From: an uncultured Anaerolineales bacterium
GTDB taxonomy: Bacteria; Chloroflexota; Anaerolineae; Anaerolineales; UBA6663
Direction: 5' to 3'
Assembly (NCBI GenBank): GCA_937952305.1
Contig: CALFZO010000169.1
Coordinates: forward strand, 1 to 23,258
DNA length: 23,258 bases
Positions 1 through 7,797 of this stretch are shown one piece after another. How positions within the stretch are numbered: the stretch's first letter is position 1; each line of letters opens with the position of its first letter. The translations under genes and the position numbers were made by a program. The notes beneath the pieces were generated by a model, which did not search any database, was not told the origin of the DNA, and saw only the letters and a program-made list of their open reading frames with translations.

Positions 1-29
1 GCTAGGTGGTTGACGTCAGACGTTCGCCG

Positions 30-1289
<1,260 letters not shown>

Positions 1290-1417
1290 GACGTGCTCCT
1301 CCTCATTGAGCAATGGCCAGGGTCCTCGGAAAAGGGGGGAGTGACGAAGCAGCTGGGCGGCGGCACCTCCTTTCACACGCGACAAGCGGCGGTCTCAATT
1401 GGGCAGGCCCACAACGG

Positions 1418-1444
1418 AACAGGCTTATTGTAGTAAGCGCTGTT
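1418..1444 (-). promoter_or_regulatory. Hairpin in the 5' leader of the BMP gene
   Basis: Arms 1418-1427 and 1434-1444 pair over ten base pairs with one bulged base around a six-base loop, an AT-rich stem standing out from GC-rich surroundings. It sits in the middle of the predicted long leader. A second inverted repeat, TGGGC/GCCCA, is at 1400-1411, a palindrome TAGCCGGCTA is at 1445-1454, and an AAAGGAGGT lies about 80 bases before the real start. No known riboswitch consensus was recognised. Confidence 0.4.
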
Positions 1445-1520
1445 TAGCCGGCTAGTGGCGGAAATCACCAATTTTGACGTCTGGCCTTTGGATTGTGCGC
1501 GCAGGAACGATTGACTTCCC

Positions 1521-1549
1521 ATTATAGGGTGGATCAATCTACCCGCAAA
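1521..1549 (-). promoter_or_regulatory. Candidate sigma70-type promoter for the BMP gene
   Basis: On the minus strand a perfect TATAAT lies at 1521-1526. A weak -35 (TTTGCG, 1544-1549) stands 17 bases upstream. Transcription would start near 1513 and leave a leader of about 220 nt before the ATG at 1289. The -10 is convincing; the -35 matches only about half of TTGACA. Confidence 0.5.
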
Positions 1550-1728
1550 ACGGACGGCGCGCGTGGGTGCAGTTGCCGGCGGGGGCTTAAGTCAGGCCCC
1601 CTCGACTTCGTGCCCAAAGCTCCGTGTTGGGGCGGGATGCCGGCCCCTGCCGCGGCCTGTCCCCCGAGCGTGAGCGAGCGGGCGCAAGGCGAGGGGCCGG
1701 CGATCAATCCCAAATCCACCCGAGCGTG
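1550..1728. other. Non-coding stretch with inverted repeats
   Basis: No credible gene is seen between the BMP promoter and the zinc-ribbon gene; open frames here have shadow-like Arg/Pro/Ala composition. It holds a 6-bp GC hairpin (1581-1586 with 1596-1601, nine-base loop), which lies downstream of the minus-strand gene ending at 1729 and could help end its transcript, though no U-tract follows. It also holds the longer inverted repeat listed separately. Confidence 0.6.
1639..1701. repeat. 10-bp perfect inverted repeat around a 43-base loop
   Basis: GCCGGCCCCT at 1639-1648 is matched exactly by its reverse complement at 1692-1701. The interior is itself repetitive (GAGCG, GAGCGAGC). The arrangement resembles a REP-like or dispersed extragenic hairpin element, but only one copy was noticed in this window. 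Confidence 0.5.
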
Positions 1729-1917
1729 TCAGGGTTGGGGCGGCGGGGCCGCGCTGGGCGCGAGTTTGTCCGCCAGCTCGGCGCGGCGATGGATCAGTTG
1801 CGGCAGGCAGTCCGGACAAATCCACAGTCCGCGGCCTTGGTAACGCCAGGCCATCAGCGGGACCTCGTGCTCGGTGCGGTTACAGCTCAGGCAGTGGACA
1901 TCAGATTGAGGGGTCAT
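1729..1917 (-). CDS. Small zinc-ribbon protein, unknown function
   Basis: A 62-aa protein with two Cys pairs, CLSC near residue 9 and CPDC near residue 35, the usual spacing of a four-Cys zinc knuckle or ribbon, with a Pro-rich tail. The ATG at 1917 is chosen because upstream in-frame sequence is Arg-rich and overlaps the coding region of the gene before it. The start overlaps the end of that gene by 17 bases, so the two are probably co-translated. Function is not recognised. A second small zinc-ribbon protein closes the nos cluster at 9611, but the two are not obviously homologous. Confidence 0.6.
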   Translation of the reverse strand: MTPQSDVHCLSCNRTEHEVPLMAWRYQGRGLWICPDCLPQLIHRRAELADKLAPSAAPPPQP

Positions 1918-2446
1918 CGGGCGCTTCCGTGGGAGGTTGGGGGCGTTGGATGTGGGCGCGGAGCTGGCGGATCGCCTGATCCAGCGCTTCGCCGGTCGCT
2001 TCAAGTTGCGAGGCCAGGTCCGGCGGCACGCTGTCCTCCACGGCACTCAGCACCGCGCTGGCCGCGAATAAGGTCTGGATGGCGTCGTCGTTGAGCTGCC
2101 GGCTGATCTCGACGTGCTCACGTGCGGCCGCCAGCAGCGCCGCCTGCCGTTCGGCGGCCTCGCGCGCCTCCAGCCAGCGGCTGAGCAGCTCCAGCGCCAC
2201 GTACGTCAGCAGCGGCCCGATCGTGCCAAAGACGACGATTTCGACCGTGAAGTGGACGTCGGCGCCCAGGCGGTCATGCACCCAGCGCGCCGGGCCCAAC
2301 TCATACAGGCACACCACGATCACCAGGCCGACCGGCACCCAGCGCTTCAGTGTCTGCACTTGCCGGCGCAGCGTTGGTAACGAGGTCGTTACGTCGGATC
2401 CGTTCTTAGGGTTGCCTTTCGCCCGGCCCCGCAACAGGTCAAGCAT
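1901..2446 (-). CDS. Two-helix membrane protein with a degenerate histidine-kinase dimerisation segment
   Basis: A 181-aa protein with two hydrophobic helices (about residues 37-52 and 66-88), then a charged coiled coil and a segment reading ISRQLNDDAIQTLFA. This aligns by eye with the HisKA_3 box of NarX/NreB-type kinases (pattern RELHDGVIQ..LFA), but the phospho-acceptor position is Asn119. The segment ends AIRQLRAHIQ, like the second DHp helix, and the protein then stops: no HATPase domain, no N or G boxes. It therefore cannot be an active kinase alone; it might dimerise with a true kinase or be a membrane adaptor. It is divergent from nosZ and shares the intergenic region carrying the Crp/Fnr-like sites. 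No good Shine-Dalgarno precedes the ATG, so the exact start is uncertain. Confidence 0.65.
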   Translation of the reverse strand: MLDLLRGRAKGNPKNGSDVTTSLPTLRRQVQTLKRWVPVGLVIVVCLYELGPARWVHDRLGADVHFTVEIVVFGTIGPLLTYVALELLSRWLEAREAAERQAALLAAAREHVEISRQLNDDAIQTLFAASAVLSAVEDSVPPDLASQLEATGEALDQAIRQLRAHIQRPQPPTEAPDDPSI

Positions 2447-2505
2447 TAGATAATCATGGTCGAATTCATCGGTTACCGGCGATAGTTGAAAGTCATATTC
2501 TCGTG

Positions 2506-2519
2506 ATGACGTTTGTCAT
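2506..2519. promoter_or_regulatory. Crp/Fnr-type operator, distal copy (ATGAC-N4-GTCAT)
   Basis: Perfect palindrome ATGACGTTTGTCAT. It fits the TGA-N6-TCA core of Crp/Fnr-family sites. An additional half-site GTCAT lies just upstream at 2492-2496. Its centre is about 110 bp before the predicted nosZ start and about 66 bp from the ATG of the divergent gene, so it could serve either or both. Confidence 0.6.
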
Positions 2520-2574
2520 GGTTCTCCGGCCGTGGCGCCCGGAGTCCGCCTGCGGGACCGTCCTGGGCGGCCGC

Positions 2575-2588
2575 ATGACCCCTGTCAT
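2575..2588. promoter_or_regulatory. Crp/Fnr-type operator, proximal copy upstream of nosZ
   Basis: Perfect palindrome ATGACCCCTGTCAT with the same arms and same four-base spacing as the distal site, while the spacer differs. Its centre is at 2581.5. With the -10 box at 2611-2616 the start point would be near 2623, placing the operator at -41.5, the position where Fnr/Crp proteins act as class II activators. Confidence 0.7.
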
Positions 2589-2610
2589 ACCCCCGCCGGC
2601 GTGATCCTTC

Positions 2611-2616
2611 AATAAT
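2611..2616 (+). promoter_or_regulatory. Candidate -10 box of the nosZ promoter
   Basis: AATAAT matches TATAAT at five of six positions in an otherwise GC-rich region. No -35 hexamer is evident; the Crp/Fnr-type operator occupies that place, as expected for an activator-dependent promoter. The predicted leader to the nosZ ATG is about 41 nt and ends with an AAGGAGA Shine-Dalgarno. Confidence 0.55.
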
Positions 2617-2663
2617 GGGGTTGGCTTTATCGGATTTTCGCCCATCGCAGAAGGAGACCCCCC

Positions 2664-4655
2664 ATGAAGAAACACCTGCTCTCGGTCGGTCTGGCCCTGA
2701 TGCTCATCTTGAGCGCTTGCGGCCAGCAGCCCAAGGCGACGCCTTCGGCCGGCGGCGGCCTGCCGGCGGACGCCGCCGCGGTCGCCCAGGAGCGCGGCCT
2801 GACACCCGACGACATCTACGCCGCGGTCAAGACCTACATGCCGTCCGGCCAGACTGATCCCTACATTATGATCTCGTCCGGCGGCCAGAGCGGCCAGGTG
2901 TATGTGATCGGCGTGCCGTCCATGCGCATCCTCAAGGAGATCGCGGTCTTCACGCCGCAGTCCTGGCAGGGCTACGGCTACGGCGGCTCCGGCGATGCGG
3001 TCCTGGCCAGCGGCTTCATGCCGGATGGCTCGGAGATCAAGTGGGGCGACACGCACCACCCGAACATCTCCGAGACGAACGGCGAGTACGACGGCGAATT
3101 TGCCTTCATCAACGATAAGGCCAACGCCCGTCTGGCCGTCATCAGCCTGAAGGACTTCGAGACCAAGCAGATCGTCAAGAACCCCAACACCATCAGCGAC
3201 CACGGCGGCGCCTTCGTGACGCCGAACACCGAGTACGTGGTGGAAGGCCCGCAGTACGGCGTCCCGCTGGGCTGGGAATACGCCCCGATCGAAGCGTACG
3301 CCGACCAGTACCGCGGCCTGATCACGTTCTGGAAGTTCGACCGCGTGGCCGGGCGCGTGGACCCGAGCCAGTCGTTCCAGATTGAGCTGCCGCCCTACTG
3401 GCAGGACCTGTGCGACGCCGGCAAGCTGGTCAGCGATGGCTGGTTCTTCTGCAACTCGTTCAACACCGAGTTGGCCACCGGCGGCGTCGAGGCCGGCCAG
3501 CCGCCCTTTGAGGCCGGCACCACCAAGAACGACACCGACTATCTGCACATCTTCAACTGGAAGAAGGCCGCGGAGGTCTTCCAGGCCGGCAAGACTGAGA
3601 CCATCAACGGTATGGCCGTGATCTCGCTGCAGACGGCCATCGACGAGGGCCTGCTGTTCTTCGCCCCGGAGCCCAAGAGCCCGCACGGCGCCGACGTCAC
3701 CCCCGGCGGTGAGTACATCATCGTGGGCGGCAAGCTGGACCCGCACGTCACAGTCTACTCCTTCGCCAAGATCCAGGCCGCCATCCAGGCCGGCGGCCTG
3801 CAGACCGATCAGTACGGCGTGCCCGTGATCCCGCTCGACCAGGTCATGGAAGCCCAGGTGGAGCTCGGCCTGGGACCGCTGCACACGGTTTTCGACGACA
3901 AGGGCTACGCCTACACCTCGCTGTTCCTGGACTCGGCTGTGGCGCGCTGGACGCTGGGCGGCCCGTACGACGAGAAGAACCCGGAGGACGGCTGGACGCT
4001 GGTCCAGAAGCTGCCGGTCCAGTACAACATCGGCCACATCACCGCGGCCGAGGGCGACACCGCTTCGCCGGACGGCCAGTATGTGGTGGCCCTCAACAAG
4101 TGGAGCATCGACCGCTTCGCCAACATCGGCCCGCTGATGCCGCAAAACTTCCAGCTGGTGGATATCAGCCGGACCGGCGACCAGATGAAGGTGCTCTACG
4201 ACATGCCCATCGGCATGGCCGAGCCGCACTACGCCCAGATGATCAAGGCCGACAAGCTCAAGGCCTGGCAGGTCTACCCCGAGATCGGCTGGAACCCGGA
4301 GACCAACAGCGTCGACCCCAACGCCATCACCAGTGAAGAAGAGGCGCGCGTCGAGCGCAACGGCAGCGAGGTCGAGATCTGGATGTCGGTCATCCGCTCG
4401 CACTACAAGCCGGAGCGCATCGACCTCCAGCAGGGTGACCACGTCGTCTGGCACCTGACCAGCCTGGAGCGCACGCCGGACGCCACGCACGGCTTTGCGC
4501 TCTCCGGCTACAACATCAACCTGAGCCTGGAGCCCGGCGAGACGCAGACGATCGAGTTTACGGCCAACCAGTCTGGCACGTTCACCTACTATTGCACCGA
4601 GTTCTGCTCGGCCCTGCACCTGGAGATGATGGGCTACCTGACGATCAAGCCGTAG
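2664..4655 (+). CDS. nosZ: Nitrous oxide reductase, lipoprotein clade II type
   Basis: Reduces N2O to N2 as the last step of denitrification, outside the cytoplasmic membrane. The 663-aa protein starts with a Sec-type lipoprotein signal (lipobox LSAC, Cys19) rather than the Tat signal of clade I enzymes. Seven histidines sit where the CuZ ligands are expected: His131 and His132 (DTHHP), His180 (DHGGAF), His341 (SPHGAD), His407 (PLHTVF), His458 (NIGHIT) and His522 (EPHYAQ). The C-terminal cupredoxin carries the CuA site: His609, then CTEFCSALHLEM with Cys644, Cys648, His652 and Met655. The residue between the two Cys is Glu, as in cytochrome oxidase subunit II, where clade I enzymes have Trp. 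The ATG is preceded by AAGGAGA. It is the first gene of the nos cluster and is likely activated from the upstream operators. Confidence 0.97.
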   Translation: MKKHLLSVGLALMLILSACGQQPKATPSAGGGLPADAAAVAQERGLTPDDIYAAVKTYMPSGQTDPYIMISSGGQSGQVYVIGVPSMRILKEIAVFTPQSWQGYGYGGSGDAVLASGFMPDGSEIKWGDTHHPNISETNGEYDGEFAFINDKANARLAVISLKDFETKQIVKNPNTISDHGGAFVTPNTEYVVEGPQYGVPLGWEYAPIEAYADQYRGLITFWKFDRVAGRVDPSQSFQIELPPYWQDLCDAGKLVSDGWFFCNSFNTELATGGVEAGQPPFEAGTTKNDTDYLHIFNWKKAAEVFQAGKTETINGMAVISLQTAIDEGLLFFAPEPKSPHGADVTPGGEYIIVGGKLDPHVTVYSFAKIQAAIQAGGLQTDQYGVPVIPLDQVMEAQVELGLGPLHTVFDDKGYAYTSLFLDSAVARWTLGGPYDEKNPEDGWTLVQKLPVQYNIGHITAAEGDTASPDGQYVVALNKWSIDRFANIGPLMPQNFQLVDISRTGDQMKVLYDMPIGMAEPHYAQMIKADKLKAWQVYPEIGWNPETNSVDPNAITSEEEARVERNGSEVEIWMSVIRSHYKPERIDLQQGDHVVWHLTSLERTPDATHGFALSGYNINLSLEPGETQTIEFTANQSGTFTYYCTEFCSALHLEMMGYLTIKP

Positions 4656-4663
4656 CGTGAGGC

Positions 4664-4700
4664 GGGCAGGGGCGCCGAGGCCTCCCCAGCGTCCCTGCCC
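4664..4700 (+). promoter_or_regulatory. Stem-loop between nosZ and the nosB-like gene
   Basis: GGGCAGGG (4664-4671) pairs perfectly with CCCTGCCC (4693-4700) around a 21-base loop. It starts nine bases after the nosZ stop codon. No U-tract follows, so it is more likely a 3' stabiliser or partial attenuator that keeps nosZ mRNA above that of the downstream maturation genes than a full terminator. That role is inferred. Confidence 0.5.
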
Positions 4701-4733
4701 CCTTGCTCCGGATGGTCTGGCTTGGAGATTGTC

Positions 4734-5423
4734 ATGAAGTTATTCAACCTCGACCCCGACGTCAAAGTCCTTCTGCCGGATGGCAGCACCCGGCAGCTGC
4801 TGGATTACCTGCTGCCCAGCGCCCTGTTGATGGTGGCCGCGCTGCTGCTGGTGACGTCGATGTTCGTGCCCTACTGGAGCATGACCATGACGGCGCCCCA
4901 GTACCCCAAGGGCCTGAAGGTGGACGTGTACGTGACGCACCTGGCCGGCGATGTGCGCGAGATCGACGAGCTCAACCATTACCTGGGCATGCCGCCGCTG
5001 GACGAGGGCGGCCAGTGGGAGCGCTCGATAGCGCCATTCGCGTTGGCGGCGCTGGGGCTGCTGCTGGCGGCGGGCGTGTTCGTCCACAACCAGTGGGCGG
5101 CGCTGCTGGCTCTGCCAGTGCTCGGCTACCCGCTCGTCTTCCTGGCCGACCTGTGGATCATCCTGTACCAGTACGGCCACAGCATTGACCCCAACTCGGC
5201 GCTCGGCGGCGCCATCGACCCCTTCACGCCGCCGCTGTGGGGCGAGGGCAAGGTCGGCCAGTTCGGCACCATCGCCAACTGGGAGTTTGGGCTGTGGCTG
5301 GCCTGCGGCGCGGCCGCCGTGGTGTTGCTGGCCCTGTGGTTCCATCGCGCCGCCTATAAGCCGATCGTGGACGCGCGGCGGGCCGTGGCCGGCGGCCGGC
5401 TGTCGGCGACGAGTTCGCGGTGA
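4734..5423 (+). CDS. nosB: NosB-like polytopic membrane protein of the clade II nos cluster
   Basis: A 229-aa integral membrane protein with four predicted helices (about residues 26-48, 94-116, 117-142 and 181-201). A large extracytoplasmic loop between the first two contains TAPQYPKGLKVDVYVTH and GDVREIDELNHYLGM. That loop motif and the position directly after nosZ fit the membrane protein called NosB in clade II clusters, whose exact role is unknown. The ATG at 4734 is chosen over a TTG at 4722 because GGAG stands six bases before it, overlapping that TTG. The symbol is assigned by position and character, so it is tentative. Confidence 0.7.
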   Translation: MKLFNLDPDVKVLLPDGSTRQLLDYLLPSALLMVAALLLVTSMFVPYWSMTMTAPQYPKGLKVDVYVTHLAGDVREIDELNHYLGMPPLDEGGQWERSIAPFALAALGLLLAAGVFVHNQWAALLALPVLGYPLVFLADLWIILYQYGHSIDPNSALGGAIDPFTPPLWGEGKVGQFGTIANWEFGLWLACGAAAVVLLALWFHRAAYKPIVDARRAVAGGRLSATSSR

Positions 5424-5463
5424 CCAAGCTTCAGTCGTTGGCGAGTTGTGCGCGAGGCGGACG

Positions 5464-7797
5464 ATGAGCCACTTCTTTCGGAGACTGACCGGGATCGGGC
5501 TGGCCGTGCTCGTGGGTCTGACGTCTGGGGCGCTCACCGTGCCGGCGGCAGCCCAAGGGCCTTTGCCGACGCCGCCCCTGATCGTGTCCCCGGCCGGGCC
5601 GTACACGTCTATCGAGGCGGCCCTGCGCGCCGCGCCGCCCGGCGCCACCATCGAGGTCCACGGCGGCACCTACCCGGCGCTGGTGGTGACGCAGACGGTG
5701 ACGCTGGTCGGCGTAGACTGGCCGGTCCTGGACGGCGGCGGGCAGGGGACGGTAGTCACCCTGGCGGCGCCCGGCAGCGTCCTGCGCGGCTTCGAGGTGC
5801 GCGGCAGCGGCGACGAGCCGGACCGCGACCATGCCGGCGTGACTGTGACGGCCTCGGACGTACGGGTGGAAGGCAACCGCCTGCGCGAGGTGCTCTTCGG
5901 CGTGTTCGTGGCCCAGGCGGACCGGGTGGTGGTGCGCGGCAACGACATCACCGGCAAGGCCAAGTACGACGAGGCGCGCCGCGGCGACGCCATCCGCCTG
6001 TGGTACGTCACCGACACGCTGGTGGAGGGCAACACCGCCCACGAGGTCCGTGACCTGGTGGTCTGGTACTCGCGCGGCGTGATCCTGCGCGGCAATACCG
6101 TCACGCACGCGCGCTACGGCGTGCACCTGATGTACGCCGACGAGACCCTGGTGGAGGGCAACCACTTCCGCGACAACTCGGTCGGCATCTACACGATGTA
6201 CTCCGACGAGGTGCGCGTGCTCAACAACGAACTGAGCGGCCAGCGCGGCCCGAGCGGCTACGCGTTGGGCTTCAAGGACGCCGACAACGTCGAGGTGGCC
6301 GGCAATCTCCTGGTGGACAACCGCGGCGGCCTGTTCGTGGACGCCGCGCCGTTCAGCCCGCAGGGCTACGCGCGCTTCCACGACAACATCCTGGCCTTCA
6401 ACGACGTGGGCGTCATCGTGCTGACCTCGGTGCGCCGGGCCGAATTCACAGACAACACGTTCTGGGAGAACCTTGAGCAGATGGCTGTCCAGGGCGGCGG
6501 CGACCTGAGCCAGGCCAACGTCTGGCACGGCAACTATTGGAGTGACTACAACGGCTACGACGCGGACGGCGACGGCGTCGGCGACACGCCCTATCGAGCC
6601 GAGCGCTTCTTTGAGGGCCTGACCGACCGCGAGCCGCTGCTGCGCGCCCTGATCTACAGCCCGGCGGCCCAGGCCATCGAGTTCGCCGGCGCCGCGCTGC
6701 CCCTCTTCCGGCCGCAGCCCAAGTTCACCGACCCGGCCCCGCGCCTCCAGCCGGCCGCCTTGCCGCCGCTCAGTTCGGCGTCCAGCGCGGACGGCGCCAT
6801 GCTGCCAGCCGCGGTAGGGCTGCTGGCCCTGGGCGGCGGCGGGCTGACCTTAGGAGCTTTCATGCCCAAGCGCAGAATCACGGCCGCTCCGGCGCCCCAG
6901 GCGGCGCGGGAAGAGGCGGCGCCCAGCCTGGCGATCCGGGGCCTCACCAAGCGCTACGGCCAGGCGACGGTGCTGACGGATGTCTCGTTCACGGCCGCAC
7001 GCGGCGAGGCCATCGCCCTGTGGGGGGCCAACGGCGCCGGGAAGAGCACGCTGATCAAGGCCTTGCTCGGCCTGGTGGACGCGGAGGGCGAGATCACGGT
7101 GGCCGGCCATGACCTACGGCGCGCCGGCAAGGCGGCGCGCCGCCAGATCGGCTATGTGCCCCAGGACGTGGCCTTCTACGAGCAGTCTGTGGAAGCGACG
7201 TTGGCCTTTTTCGCCCGGCTGAAAGCGGCGCCGGCCGCGCGGGCGCCCGAGTTGCTGCAACGCCTGGGCCTGGCCGAGCATGCGCGCAAGCCTGTGTCCG
7301 CGCTGTCCGGGGGCCTGCGCCAGCGTCTGGCCCTGGCCGTGGCGCTGTTGGCCGACCCGCCGGTGTTGTTGCTCGACGAACCGACGGCCAACCTGGACGC
7401 GCACGCCCAGCGTGATTACCTGGCCCTGCTGGCCACGCTCTGCCGCCAGGAGCACAAGACGATCCTGTTTGCGTCCCATCGCCTGGAGGAAGTGGAGCTG
7501 CTGGCGCACCGCGTGGCGGTGCTGGAGCACGGCCGGCTGGTGGGCCTGGTCTCACCGGTGGACCTGCTGACCACGCTCATGCCCTATCTCAAGCTCACGG
7601 TGTGGGTGCCCGAGGCGGAACGGCCGGCCGCCCTGGCGCGCTTCACCGGCGCCGGCTTCAACGCTCATCTGAACGGCCGTGGCACGGTGGTGGTGGAGGT
7701 GCGGGCGGAGGCGAAGTTGGCGCTGCTGCGGCTGATGCAGGACATGCCGGTCCAGGATTTCGAGATGGAGCGAGGCGGGCTATGGAAGCAAGGCTGA
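5464..7797 (+). CDS. nosDF: NosD-NosF fusion: copper-site maturation factor joined to its ABC ATPase
   Basis: One 777-aa reading frame combines two proteins that are normally separate. Residues 1-31 are a Sec signal ending PAAAQ. About residues 40-420 are the NosD right-handed beta-helix of CASH/parallel beta-helix repeats (EGN and RGN turns repeated). Residues 445-466 are a hydrophobic helix, followed by the positive MPKRR. From about residue 489 there is a complete NosF ATPase: Walker A GANGAGKST (521-529), Q-loop Gln567, signature LSGGLRQR (614-621), Walker B LLLDEP (635-640) and switch His672. The helix gives a consistent topology: NosD outside, NosF inside. NosDFY takes part in sulfur/copper delivery for the CuZ site of NosZ. 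The start has a GAGGCGG 5' of the ATG. The halves are of normal size (about 466 and 311 aa), so neither is truncated. Confidence 0.9.
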   Translation: MSHFFRRLTGIGLAVLVGLTSGALTVPAAAQGPLPTPPLIVSPAGPYTSIEAALRAAPPGATIEVHGGTYPALVVTQTVTLVGVDWPVLDGGGQGTVVTLAAPGSVLRGFEVRGSGDEPDRDHAGVTVTASDVRVEGNRLREVLFGVFVAQADRVVVRGNDITGKAKYDEARRGDAIRLWYVTDTLVEGNTAHEVRDLVVWYSRGVILRGNTVTHARYGVHLMYADETLVEGNHFRDNSVGIYTMYSDEVRVLNNELSGQRGPSGYALGFKDADNVEVAGNLLVDNRGGLFVDAAPFSPQGYARFHDNILAFNDVGVIVLTSVRRAEFTDNTFWENLEQMAVQGGGDLSQANVWHGNYWSDYNGYDADGDGVGDTPYRAERFFEGLTDREPLLRALIYSPAAQAIEFAGAALPLFRPQPKFTDPAPRLQPAALPPLSSASSADGAMLPAAVGLLALGGGGLTLGAFMPKRRITAAPAPQAAREEAAPSLAIRGLTKRYGQATVLTDVSFTAARGEAIALWGANGAGKSTLIKALLGLVDAEGEITVAGHDLRRAGKAARRQIGYVPQDVAFYEQSVEATLAFFARLKAAPAARAPELLQRLGLAEHARKPVSALSGGLRQRLALAVALLADPPVLLLDEPTANLDAHAQRDYLALLATLCRQEHKTILFASHRLEEVELLAHRVAVLEHGRLVGLVSPVDLLTTLMPYLKLTVWVPEAERPAALARFTGAGFNAHLNGRGTVVVEVRAEAKLALLRLMQDMPVQDFEMERGGLWKQG
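6852..6864 (+). promoter_or_regulatory. Internal ribosome binding site and ATG at the NosD/NosF junction
   Basis: AGGAG at 6852-6856 lies five bases before an in-frame ATG at 6862, codon 467, exactly at the end of the membrane helix and the start of the NosF part. The codon forming it is TTA, rare in this GC-rich gene. A free NosF of 311 aa could be made from here in addition to the fusion. Confidence 0.5.

Noticed and set aside
11..18. TGACGTCA palindrome at the window start
   Set aside because: The spacing does not fit a Crp/Fnr site, the site lies downstream of the BMP stop codon, and an eight-base palindrome alone is not significant.
1493..1843. Open frames across 1493-1843 on either strand
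   Set aside because: No start signals, Arg/Pro/Gly-rich composition and overlap with inverted repeats suggest non-coding DNA.
2493..4619. A 708-codon open frame antisense to nosZ
   Set aside because: Its composition is the Val/Asp/Arg/His-rich pattern of a shadow frame in GC-rich DNA, and nosZ on the other strand has every catalytic residue.
6850..6865. Idea that the NosD-NosF fusion is only an assembly frameshift
   Set aside because: There is no sign of disturbed coding: the helix, basic residues and linker read sensibly across the junction. It cannot be excluded without reads, so the check is listed with the finding.
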